Below, one piece after another: positions 16,713-24,833 of a DNA stretch of 64,000 nucleotides (the first letter of the stretch is position 1; the number at the start of each line of letters is the position of its first letter). The DNA is taken from contig JAYTVA010000067.1 of assembly GCA_043744255.1 (NCBI GenBank), positions 1-64,000 of the forward strand, read 5' to 3'. The notes below the pieces were generated by a model. The model was not told the origin of the DNA. It worked only from the letters and a program-made list of their open reading frames with translations, and ran no database searches. The stretch comes from UKL13-2 sp043744255 (GTDB lineage: Bacteria; Pseudomonadota; Gammaproteobacteria; Burkholderiales; Usitatibacteraceae). The translations under genes and the position numbers were made by a program.

Positions 16713-19412
16713 ATGAAGACGATAAAAACTTGGAAGCGCAAACAACTGGTACTACACATCGCCGTCGCGCTGGGCGCAGTAGCCAACGTTGGCGTGGGTC
16801 ACGCGCAGACGCCACCGGCTTCGGCCACAGAGCCTGCCGCAGACGCCGCAAAAAAAGTAGCCGACGGGCCGCGTGTGATTGAGCAAATCGTCGTCACCAC
16901 TCAGCGACGCCCGGAAGATAAGCAAGACGTTAGTATTTCAGTATCGGCGGTGACAGCAGAAACGTTGGCCATACGCAACATCACCAATCTTTCGCAAATG
17001 GAAGGCTTGGCACCAGGTTTCACATTCGGCCGGTCTGGTACTGATGCGCGTCCCGCGATGCGCGGTGTGCGCACTGAAAACGTCGCGGTGAATGGTGACA
17101 CCACGATCGGCTTTTTTGTGGATGGCATTTATAAATCACGCTCACAACAAGCGATGGCTGGTTTCGTTGACGTGGAACGGGTAGAAATCCAGCGCGGCCC
17201 CCAAGGCACGTTATATGGACGCAATACCTTCGGCGGCAATATAGCAATATCCACTAATGCACCCACATTCAAAAATTTTGAATCTGCGGTCAGCGTAATC
17301 TATGGCAGCTATAACCGATCACGCGTTGAAGGCATGTTGAATCTACCGGTCAACGATACTTTTGCAATTCGCTTGGCGGGTGCTTATGAAGGCGCCGACG
17401 GCTATGTAAAAAATGATTTCAATCCGGCAGCAACCCTGTTCGATCAAGATTTACGCTACGGACGCGCATCGGCAAAATTCAAACCTAATAGCCGTTTTGA
17501 AGCAACCTTGCGTGCCGACGTCACCGACCAAGGCGGTAACGGTGGCTCGGCATTTGGCTACAAGCAAGCTGGTACTTATTACGATACCGCGTCTTGCCAA
17601 CAGCTGTTTAACTCAACACTCGTCGTTATCAATGGTCGCGGTGGCAATCGTGACGGTGTGAATGATTGCACCCGCACGGTCGGTGCAGGCGCGGGTACGG
17701 GCGCTAACGCAGCTGGAACTGGTGTTGATCTGGGCATCCCAATTTACCGGGCGGGCAATGCTTACCGAATCGATACCGATTACCAAACTTATCAAAAGAC
17801 GTCAGATAAAAGTGCTGCGCTGGATATGGCCTTAAGATTTGACGCATTTACGTTGAAATCGATTACCGGCTACGCTGATTTTGAAACCAAACGTACGGCC
17901 GATTCAGATATGTCCGCCTCAACGATTGCGGTTGACTATCAATTCACTTCAGCGAAAACGTTTTCGCAAGAATTTCAAATTTTGTCCGATATCACGGGCC
18001 CGTTAAGCTATGTGGCTGGCTACTACTATTTCAAAGACAAATTGCGCGGCACACTTTATAGCATTCAGTTACCGCGCACGATTCGTTCAGGTGCATTGGC
18101 GGCTCCATTGACGCTGGCACAAAACGGCGGTGCGTTTTTTGATGATCCACTGGCCGAAACAGAGTCGAACGCGTTTTACGCGCAAGGCTCGTTCAAAGTG
18201 ACCGACGCATTGTCCGTGACTTTGGGCGCGCGTCACACCGTCGACAAAAAGGATTTCAAGTTCGCTAACACCAATGCCATCGCACCCCGAAATGGCGCTG
18301 GTGTACTGGATGCGACGCTAGTTACATTGAATACCCCGTTGCCACCGGATTCGGCATACGGCACTGCCGGTACGTCCAACTGCGTGCCAGCGCGCGGCCC
18401 AGGTTTTTACTGCGACCCCACCAACCCAACGGTGCTGTTGGGCGGCACCTACGATCAAAAATCGTTCACCAAAACAACGGGCCGCGCTGCCGTTGATTAC
18501 AAGCTGGCTAAAAATAATTTAGTCTACGCGGCGTACTCAACGGGTTTCCGTTCCGGTGGCTTTAATTCAGGCCAAGCTGTTGAAGCCGTTCGCACGTTCT
18601 TGCCGGAGGAAGTTAAAGCGTTTGAAATTGGTTCTAAAAATCGCTTCTTCAACGGCACTGTGCAAATCAATGCCGCCGCGTTCCGCAACGATTACACCAA
18701 TTTGCAAGAGCAACGCCAAATTCCAGTTGGCTTAGCAACGATCTCAACCGTTTTCAACGCAGCAAAAGCGAAGGCGAATGGTCTGGAACTGGAAGGCGAA
18801 TGGCTTGCCACCAATGAGCTTTCGCTCGGCGGCACGATGTCTTTCTTGGATGCGAAATACACCAGCTTTCCGGACGTCGCATTGCCGTTTGGCACATCGA
18901 TTTTGGTCGCAGATGCCACTGCCACGACCGCGACGGTGGTCAATGGCGTCACCATCGCGCCCGCTGGCCAGCGCCGTGTGTTCGCACCCGGCTACAACTG
19001 TGGCGTGATACCGGGCACCGGGTTAACGGGACAGCCAGCGGCCGCGTACGGCTGCGACCTTTCGGGCAAGCAAGTGCCGTATGCCGCCAAGGTGGCGGGC
19101 TCGCTCTACGGTAGCTACGACATTCAATTGAGCAATGGCGGCAAAGTGGTACCGATGCTGGTGGCGACTTACTCAAGCGGTTTTTATGGCCAGCCCACGA
19201 ATGCGCAGATTGAAAAACAAGGCGCGTATACGAAGGGCGATTTCCGCGTCAATTGGGATGTGAATAAGAACTTCACTGCACAATTTTTCGTCGATAACTT
19301 TACCGACAAGCAAACCATCAACCGCTTTGTGTGGGGCGGCGGCGGTGCGTTACAAGTCAGCGCGGCACCACCGCGGACTTGGGGTATTAAAGTGGCATAC
19401 AAAAATTTCTAA
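16713..19412 (+). CDS. TonB-dependent outer-membrane receptor
   Basis: 899 residues. A signal peptide ends at VGVGHAQ. A TonB-box-like segment IEQIVVTTQRR (about 54-64) follows, then the plug domain (DVERVEIQRGPQGTLYGRNTFGGNIAI) and a beta-barrel ending in aromatic KVAYKNF, as expected for BAM insertion. It belongs to the large group of catabolic TonB receptors that import oligosaccharides, glycosides or aromatics; no siderophore signature is evident. The ATG at 16713 has GGGAG upstream. It is followed by a terminator hairpin, then SnoaL-like and MFS genes on the same strand. The ligand is presumably the island's substrate. Confidence 0.95.
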   Translation: MKTIKTWKRKQLVLHIAVALGAVANVGVGHAQTPPASATEPAADAAKKVADGPRVIEQIVVTTQRRPEDKQDVSISVSAVTAETLAIRNITNLSQMEGLAPGFTFGRSGTDARPAMRGVRTENVAVNGDTTIGFFVDGIYKSRSQQAMAGFVDVERVEIQRGPQGTLYGRNTFGGNIAISTNAPTFKNFESAVSVIYGSYNRSRVEGMLNLPVNDTFAIRLAGAYEGADGYVKNDFNPAATLFDQDLRYGRASAKFKPNSRFEATLRADVTDQGGNGGSAFGYKQAGTYYDTASCQQLFNSTLVVINGRGGNRDGVNDCTRTVGAGAGTGANAAGTGVDLGIPIYRAGNAYRIDTDYQTYQKTSDKSAALDMALRFDAFTLKSITGYADFETKRTADSDMSASTIAVDYQFTSAKTFSQEFQILSDITGPLSYVAGYYYFKDKLRGTLYSIQLPRTIRSGALAAPLTLAQNGGAFFDDPLAETESNAFYAQGSFKVTDALSVTLGARHTVDKKDFKFANTNAIAPRNGAGVLDATLVTLNTPLPPDSAYGTAGTSNCVPARGPGFYCDPTNPTVLLGGTYDQKSFTKTTGRAAVDYKLAKNNLVYAAYSTGFRSGGFNSGQAVEAVRTFLPEEVKAFEIGSKNRFFNGTVQINAAAFRNDYTNLQEQRQIPVGLATISTVFNAAKAKANGLELEGEWLATNELSLGGTMSFLDAKYTSFPDVALPFGTSILVADATATTATVVNGVTIAPAGQRRVFAPGYNCGVIPGTGLTGQPAAAYGCDLSGKQVPYAAKVAGSLYGSYDIQLSNGGKVVPMLVATYSSGFYGQPTNAQIEKQGAYTKGDFRVNWDVNKNFTAQFFVDNFTDKQTINRFVWGGGGALQVSAAPPRTWGIKVAYKNF

Positions 19413-19459
19413 ATGATTTTCAAAAAAACTAAAGCAAAATAAGTTGAAGCAAAAAAGAC

Positions 19460-19503
19460 GGCCCGACTTGCGCTGAATATTCGCAGTCGGGTTGTTTTTT
19501 TTG
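19460..19503 (+). terminator. Intrinsic terminator after the TonB receptor gene
   Basis: CCCGACTTGCG (from 19462) pairs with CGCAGTCGGG (to 19491) with one bulged base, closed by a short AT-rich loop, and is followed by a T-rich tract (TTGTTTTTTTT). It should separate the receptor transcript from the downstream SnoaL-MFS pair, or attenuate read-through into it. Confidence 0.85.
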
Positions 19504-19541
19504 TGCAGCTCTGATGTTTGATTTTTTAGGACGAAAATCCA

Positions 19542-20543
19542 GTGGCTTCTACACATTCCAGTACCGAACTTCAAACCGAAAAACTCGCCTACCTAACGGC
19601 TTGGGCCGCTATTGACAAATTGCCATCCGCAGATTGGCCTAGGGCACTTACATGCTTGTATCACGACCAACTTTCGTGGCATGGCCCGCATCCGATCAAC
19701 GATCATCACGGCTCGGCTGCGGTGGTTGCGCATTTTTGGAAGCCATTCTTAAATTCATTTTCAGACCTTGAGCGTCGCGACGATATTTTGATTGCCGGCA
19801 GTTTCAAAGAGGGCAAGTGGGTCGGTGCGACCGGCTATTACACGGCAACATTTGGCAAAGACTGGCTCGGCATTAAGGCAACCGGCGGCGTGGTGAACAT
19901 TCGCTACGGTGAATTTAGCCGCATGGAAGCGGGCAGGGTGCATGAGGTTTATGTGATCTTGGATATTTTGGATGTGATGCATCAGGCTGGTTGCTGGCCT
20001 GCGATGGTGCCAAAAAGTCGCGGCCCGCTTGATCGCGTGCCAGGACCCGCATCACGTGACGGTGTTGCCACGGTTGCCTGTCCGCAAGCCGAAAGCGAGC
20101 AAAGTTTGAAGCTGGTTGAAGCCATGATTGCGGGCTTGATGTCGTACGACGGCACCAGCCTTGATAGCATGGCGATGGAACGTTTTTGGCACCCGCATAT
20201 GATGTGGTACGGGCCCGCCGGCATCGGCAGTTGTCGCCAACTAAAAGGATTCCAGGATGTCCACCAGCGCGCTTTCCTGACCGCGTTCCCCGACCGTCGT
20301 GGCGGCGATCACAAGGCGCGTTTGGGCGATGGCGCTTATGTAGGATCAACTGGCTGGCCGTCAGTGCGCGCCACTCACCTTGGCGCTTGGCAGGGACAGC
20401 CTGCAACGGGCAAAAAAATCAGTATGCGGGTGATGGATTTCTGGCGACGTGAGGAAAATTTGCTGCGCGAGAATTGGGTGTTCATCGACATGATTGAACT
20501 GTTGCTACAAATGGATATTGATGTGATGGGCAGCTTGAAATGA
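19542..20543 (+). CDS. Second tandem SnoaL/NTF2-like protein
   Basis: 333 residues starting with GTG at 19542, with TAGGAC upstream. Two NTF2/SnoaL-like halves are apparent: about 10-150 (LYHDQLSWHGPHPIN ... GRVHEVYVILDILDVMHQAG) and about 185-333 (FWHPHMMWYGPAGIG ... NWVFIDMIELLLQMD). The recurring pattern H..W.GP and a closing [VI].DI...L.Q match polyketide-cyclase-like SnoaL domains. It overlaps the MFS gene by 4 nt (ATGA), so the two are coupled. It probably acts on a small hydrophobic pathway intermediate such as an aglycone; chemistry unknown. Architecture parallels the protein at 10747. Confidence 0.75.
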   Translation: MASTHSSTELQTEKLAYLTAWAAIDKLPSADWPRALTCLYHDQLSWHGPHPINDHHGSAAVVAHFWKPFLNSFSDLERRDDILIAGSFKEGKWVGATGYYTATFGKDWLGIKATGGVVNIRYGEFSRMEAGRVHEVYVILDILDVMHQAGCWPAMVPKSRGPLDRVPGPASRDGVATVACPQAESEQSLKLVEAMIAGLMSYDGTSLDSMAMERFWHPHMMWYGPAGIGSCRQLKGFQDVHQRAFLTAFPDRRGGDHKARLGDGAYVGSTGWPSVRATHLGAWQGQPATGKKISMRVMDFWRREENLLRENWVFIDMIELLLQMDIDVMGSLK

Positions 20544-21793
20544 ACGCGAGCGTATCTACCGGGGGTGATGCAACGGGCGCAACACACGCTGAAGATCTTT
20601 CACCGACGCGTCGCTGGATTATTTTTGCAGCGATTATGGGGGTGTATGCGTTTTACGCTTTTTGCTGGAATACCGAAAATTTTTTGCGCCCGTACATGGC
20701 CGAGTCCCTCAAGCTCACGCGCGAACAGGTTGCTGCATTTTATAGTTTGCAAGCGTTGGGCGCGCTGTTCGGCGCGGTGGTGTTACCACAATTTGCTGAC
20801 CGTTATAGCCGTCGTAACACGTTCACGCTGCTCGCGATTGGCTTTGGTTTAGCCTCGATCACATCCCTTGCGGTTTCAAGTTTTTATGGCGCGTTGATGC
20901 AGCGTTTTGTGATGGGCTTTTTTCTCGGTGGCGTGTTTGGCTGCGCGGTGAGTCTTTATGTAGGCTTGTTTTCTCAAACCATTCGGGGACTGTTAGGCGG
21001 ATTGGTGATGCTGGTTTACAACGGTGGCGACGCCGCGCTTTCTTGGTTTGGCCGTCACTACGCCGATCAATGGCAACTGGTGATGGTGTTCGGCGGCATT
21101 GGTGCCATTGTGTGCGCGGTATTGGTATTTTTCGTGGTGCCCAATGATCGCGTATTGATTCCTTGGGGCGGTCAACATGCGCGTACCAACGCGCCAAAAA
21201 AACTCGCGCTGTTTGAACTGTTTGAAGGCAATTACTGGAAAATTACCCTGCGACTGGTGGTGCTGTGCGGGCTCAATTTTTTTGCATTCCAAGCTTTCAA
21301 CGGGTGGATTACCACCTACCTGAAAGAAGATCTGCATTTTAATGCCGACATGGTGGGTAAATTACTGACTGCGCTGCATGTGGGCTCGATGGTCGGTGCG
21401 ATTATTTGGGGGCTATTGGCGGATCGGTTCGGGCGCAGATTTAATGCGCTCGGCTTTTTGTTGGCGGCCGCGTTCGTGGTGGTTTATCTCAATGTTCCGC
21501 CAAGTGCGCTGATGCTGGGCGTCACTGGCTTTTTCTATGGTGCGTGCCTAGTTTCAACTTGCGTATGGGGCCCCTATTTTGCGGAGCTATATCCTGAACA
21601 TTTGCGCGCCACCGCAGCATCTATTTTTAACTGGGGTCGTATCGTGTCACTGTTCGGTGCATTGGTCGCGGGTGCGATTGCGCAACGCTATGGGTTGCAC
21701 ACAATTATGTATATCGGCGGTGCCACATTTTTATTTGGCGCGGTGGTTTGGTGGAGCCTGCCCGAAACCCTCGGCACAGACGTCACGCCGTAA
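20540..21793 (+). CDS. MFS transporter
   Basis: 417 residues with about 12 predicted transmembrane segments. Family signature between TM2 and TM3 is DRYSRRNTF, with the repeat in the second half (LADRFGRRFNALGF). Relatives include the sialic-acid/aromatic-acid-type proton symporters (SHS and AAHS families). It shares a 4-nt overlap with the second SnoaL gene and is the inner-membrane partner expected for the TonB receptor. It may import an aglycone or a periplasmic hydrolysis product. Substrate not readable from sequence. Confidence 0.9.
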   Translation: MNASVSTGGDATGATHAEDLSPTRRWIIFAAIMGVYAFYAFCWNTENFLRPYMAESLKLTREQVAAFYSLQALGALFGAVVLPQFADRYSRRNTFTLLAIGFGLASITSLAVSSFYGALMQRFVMGFFLGGVFGCAVSLYVGLFSQTIRGLLGGLVMLVYNGGDAALSWFGRHYADQWQLVMVFGGIGAIVCAVLVFFVVPNDRVLIPWGGQHARTNAPKKLALFELFEGNYWKITLRLVVLCGLNFFAFQAFNGWITTYLKEDLHFNADMVGKLLTALHVGSMVGAIIWGLLADRFGRRFNALGFLLAAAFVVVYLNVPPSALMLGVTGFFYGACLVSTCVWGPYFAELYPEHLRATAASIFNWGRIVSLFGALVAGAIAQRYGLHTIMYIGGATFLFGAVVWWSLPETLGTDVTP

Positions 21794-22317
21794 CACACGG
21801 AATGAGTGGGCAGGTTCAGACCATTAGAGCCACCAACGGGAGCGCATCGCGCTCCCCTAGGTGACATTTACTTTGCGCCAACGCGCAGCGCTGTCTATTT
21901 TCGAAAAAACTTAGTATAATCAACACGCTGTGCAGGTTTGACACATAAGTTCACTAGAAAAGGCGTGCTTGCGTCGCTAACCGGACACGCCATCCTGCCG
22001 CGTCATTGGTGTTTGCGGATACTCCACGTCAACCAACGCAGTCACTGCCCGTTTTTCGGGGGCGGTGTTGGGATGATGGGTTCGATCTAACCGAGGACTC
22101 AGCAGCCAGAAATACCGCACCGAATCGTCGTCGCATCTGCCCGTGACGTGAAGCGAGTGTTAGTTCGGAGACGTTTCCGTACCAACCTCTGCGACGCATG
22201 CGTGCTGTCAGGCGCAAAGCTTTTCGGGGGAATGGGTCGCAAGGTTTTACCCGCATCGCGTTTTACCCGTCGCACTCAACAACACTCACTCACTCACTAT
22301 CACCATCAGGAGTCACC
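21794..22317. other. Long intergenic region with hairpins and a TATAAT box
   Basis: A 524-bp stretch without a convincing gene. A perfect hairpin GGGAGCGC-ATC-GCGCTCCC (21838-21856) follows the MFS gene but lacks a T-tract. TATAAT occurs at 21915-21920 with only a weak -35. About 390 nt of potential leader then precede the ComEA-like gene. This leader includes GGCGTG/CACGCC and a strong CACTGCCC ... GGGCGGTG hairpin around 22044-22069. It could be a long structured 5' UTR or contain a small RNA. I do not recognise tmRNA, RNase P RNA or 6S RNA. Confidence 0.4.
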
Positions 22318-23097
22318 ATGAAAAAAATCCTAGCCATCGTTAGCGCGTTCTTCGCGTCTATCAGCATCGCCTTCGCGGCGGTGAACGTTAACACTGCAAC
22401 CAAAGAAGAGCTGATGAGCCTCAACGGCATCGGCGAAGTCAAGGCGCAGGCCATCATCGACCATCGCACCAAGAACGGCCCATTCAAGTCAATGGCTGAT
22501 CTGGACAAAGTGCCTGGCATCGGCGAAGGCACGTTGAAGAAACTGGAAAAAGACGTATCCCTTTCCGGCAAAACCACCGCCGTTGCCCCAGCTGCCCCAG
22601 CGAAAGCCGACGCTAAAGCCGACGTAAAAGCTGCTGCCCCAGCCGCACCTGCTGCTGCCAAAGCTGATGCTAAAGCCGCTGCCCCAGCCGCTGCTGCCAA
22701 AGCCGACATGAAAGCCGATGCAAAAGCAGCTGCACCAGTTGCTGCCAAAGCTGCTGACATGAAAAAAGACGCAGCTCCAGCTAAAGCTGATGCTAAGGTA
22801 GACGCTAAAGCAGCGCCAGCCAAAGACAAAGCCATGGCTGCTGATGCAAAGAAAGCCGACACGAAAGAAATGACCCGTGCCGAGAAGAAAGCCGCTGCTG
22901 CTGAAGAGAAAAAAGCTAAAGCAGAAGCTGCCAAGAAAGACAACGCCGACAAAGCTGCTAAAGCCGCCGAAGCCAAGAAAGCCAAAGCTGACAAAGCCAA
23001 AGCCGACAAAGAAGCCAAAGCTGCTGCTGCCAAGCCAGCCAAAGCTGACAAGCCAGTCGCCAAGAAAGACGACAACAAAGACGCACCGAAGAAGTGA
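22318..23097 (+). CDS. ComEA-like helix-hairpin-helix protein with Ala/Lys-rich tail
   Basis: 259 residues. A Sec signal peptide ends near SIAFAA. A ComEA-type HhH2 DNA-binding domain covers about residues 21-75, with VNVNTATKEELMSLNGIG and LDKVPGIGEGTLKKLEK. From about residue 85 to the end the protein is a roughly 175-residue low-complexity tail of AAPAAPAAKADAKA- and KADKAKADKEAKA-type repeats, similar in composition to histone-H1-like bacterial proteins such as AlgP. ComEA binds incoming DNA in the periplasm in transformable bacteria and normally lacks such a tail. Excellent SD (CAGGAG) before ATG 22318. The 3' end has a strong terminator. Confidence 0.85.
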   Translation: MKKILAIVSAFFASISIAFAAVNVNTATKEELMSLNGIGEVKAQAIIDHRTKNGPFKSMADLDKVPGIGEGTLKKLEKDVSLSGKTTAVAPAAPAKADAKADVKAAAPAAPAAAKADAKAAAPAAAAKADMKADAKAAAPVAAKAADMKKDAAPAKADAKVDAKAAPAKDKAMAADAKKADTKEMTRAEKKAAAAEEKKAKAEAAKKDNADKAAKAAEAKKAKADKAKADKEAKAAAAKPAKADKPVAKKDDNKDAPKK

Positions 23098-23143
23098 TTT
23101 CGCGCCTTCGTACAGCGCTGCAAAGCGCTGTGTCGGTTTCAAC

Positions 23144-23175
23144 AAAAAGCCCCGCAGTTGCGGGGCTTTTTGTTT
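23144..23175. terminator. Strong bidirectional intrinsic terminator
   Basis: AAAAAGCCCCGCA (23144-23156) and TGCGGGGCTTTTT (23159-23171) form a perfect 13-bp stem with A- and T-tracts on both sides. It can therefore terminate both the ComEA-like gene (plus) and the convergent ppx gene (minus). Confidence 0.92.
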
Positions 23176-23202
23176 CTGGAAGCGGACGATTCGTTAGTCT
23201 AT

Positions 23203-24693
23203 CTATGCAAGCGAGAGGGTTACGCCAACGTTCGCCCACTCAGTGGCTTCTTGGCTCAGTTCATAGGCGGTCAAATCGTTACGCGCCAGCCAATCTGGTT
23301 CCACGTCCAATCGGAAACTGCGTGTAGTCAATTCGTCACGCGAGAGTTTGAATGCGCAGGCGTTGATGTTGCGGCGGCTACGCGAGAGCAGTACCGCAAG
23401 CCTCATCGGGAGCGCGCGTGCGATGAAATCTGCGTCGTTGATCGCGTCTGCATGGAGTTTGGAAAGCTTGCCGCGCTGCGCAAGGATCAACGTTGATAAC
23501 GCCGCTTGCTCCCGCTTGGAAAATCCCGGCATGTCGGCGTTGGCGATGATGTAGGTGGAATGTTTATGAAACCCCGCTTGCGCGATCGAGATGCCAAGTT
23601 CATGCAAACGGCACGCCCAGCCTAGAGTTTGGCGGGTTTGAAATTTTCGCTCTTCGTCGCGTTCGGTATCGACAGCATTGAAAAAACGTTTCGCCAACGC
23701 TTCCACGCGTACTGCTTGCGCTTGATCGACGTGATAGCGCTTTGCAAATTGGGTGACGGTGGCATCGCGAATGTCTTCGTGAAAACCGCGGCCGAGTAAA
23801 TCTTGCAACACACCATCACGGAGCGCGGTATCGGCAATCATCATGCTGTCGATCTCAAGCTCCGCGAACGCGGCACACATGATTGCGAGTGCGCCCGGTA
23901 GCACGGGCACACGATCCCCGCGCACGCCAGGTAAATCGAGGTCTTTGAAATTACCTGCCTTGAGCGCTTTGTCTTTCAACCACGCGAGGCCGTCGCGCGT
24001 GATATTGCCGTTTGTCTGCTTGTTTTCGCCGAGGATGGTCCCCAGCGCCTTGGCGCTACCACTCGACCCATAGGCCTCACGCCAGCCCTCCTTGCGGAAC
24101 GGTGTAGCGATCGACTCCAGTTCGCGGGCAGCGGCGAATTCAGCTTCCTTGAACGATTTCTTGTCGAGCTTTCCATTCGGAAAGAAGCGCTCCGAGTAGC
24201 TCACACATCCCATGTACAAGCTATCCACCAGCTTGGGTCGCAGGCGATGGCCGATGATGAATTCGGTCGAGCCACCGCCGATGTCTACCACCAGCCGATT
24301 GTGGTTTGCGGGCGGCAAATAGTGAGCGACACCAAGATAGATGAGTCGCGCCTCTTCACGCCCGGCAATGATTTCGATGGGATAGCCGAGCGCAGCTTCT
24401 GCGTCGCGGACGAATGCGCTGGCATTTTTTGCCACACGCAAGGCATTGGTGCCGACTACGCGCACTGCGTCTTTGGGCAATCCGCGCAGACGCTCCGAGA
24501 ATATCCGCAGCGTGGTGAGCGCGCGTGCCGCCGTGGCGGCGTCGATCAGTTTTTCTGACGTCACACCCGCCCCAAGCCGCACCGTTTCCTTCAGGCTATC
24601 GAGGGGATAAAGCTGGTGATCGACCACGCGCGCAATCTGCAAATGAAAGCTATTCGAGCCGAGATCGACCGCCGCGAGAGTGTGATGAGGCAT
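23203..24693 (-). CDS. ppx: Exopolyphosphatase / pppGpp phosphohydrolase
   Basis: 496 residues of the Ppx/GppA family (actin-like ATPase fold), which removes terminal phosphates from polyphosphate and may hydrolyse pppGpp. Visible motifs: AAVDLGSNSFHLQI (phosphate 1 loop), LVVDIGGGSTEFI (phosphate 2 loop), and YGSSGSAKALG. A C-terminal HD-like helical domain (LHELGISIAQAGFHKHSTYI) is present, giving the longer E. coli-type Ppx length. The gene diverges from ppk1 with a Pho-box-like sequence between them, so synthesis and breakdown of polyphosphate may share control by PhoB. Confidence 0.95.
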   Translation of the reverse strand: MPHHTLAAVDLGSNSFHLQIARVVDHQLYPLDSLKETVRLGAGVTSEKLIDAATAARALTTLRIFSERLRGLPKDAVRVVGTNALRVAKNASAFVRDAEAALGYPIEIIAGREEARLIYLGVAHYLPPANHNRLVVDIGGGSTEFIIGHRLRPKLVDSLYMGCVSYSERFFPNGKLDKKSFKEAEFAAARELESIATPFRKEGWREAYGSSGSAKALGTILGENKQTNGNITRDGLAWLKDKALKAGNFKDLDLPGVRGDRVPVLPGALAIMCAAFAELEIDSMMIADTALRDGVLQDLLGRGFHEDIRDATVTQFAKRYHVDQAQAVRVEALAKRFFNAVDTERDEERKFQTRQTLGWACRLHELGISIAQAGFHKHSTYIIANADMPGFSKREQAALSTLILAQRGKLSKLHADAINDADFIARALPMRLAVLLSRSRRNINACAFKLSRDELTTRSFRLDVEPDWLARNDLTAYELSQEATEWANVGVTLSLA

Positions 24694-24759
24694 GAAATTT
24701 TGTGGTGAGAAAGTTTGCGCAGTATGTCACAGCGAAGTGTTCGGGATGGCGATGTGCGT

Positions 24760-24777
24760 CGGTCATGAAAACGTCAT
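24760..24777. promoter_or_regulatory. Candidate Pho box between ppx and ppk1
   Basis: CGGTCATGAAAACGTCAT contains two GTCAT cores exactly 11 bp apart, the spacing of PhoB half-sites. It matches 14 of 18 positions of the E. coli consensus CTGTCATAWAWCTGTCAY by eye. A third, degenerate GTCGG follows. It lies 66 nt from the ppx start and 56 nt from the ppk1 ATG chosen here, and could serve either or both genes. Recognised by comparison with the published consensus only. Confidence 0.6.
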
Positions 24778-24833
24778 AAGCTGTCGGTATTGTGAAGCCA
24801 CATTCCAAAAAATCGAAGTCAAATTCGTTAAGC

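Noticed and set aside
21838..21856. Intrinsic terminator after the MFS gene
   Set aside because: The 8-bp stem is perfect, but no T-tract follows; noted within the intergenic region and not called as a terminator.
22290..23123. 277-residue open frame antisense to the ComEA-like gene
   Set aside because: It is made of Ala/Ser/Leu runs produced by the low-complexity Ala/Lys repeats on the other strand; no start signal or recognisable domain.
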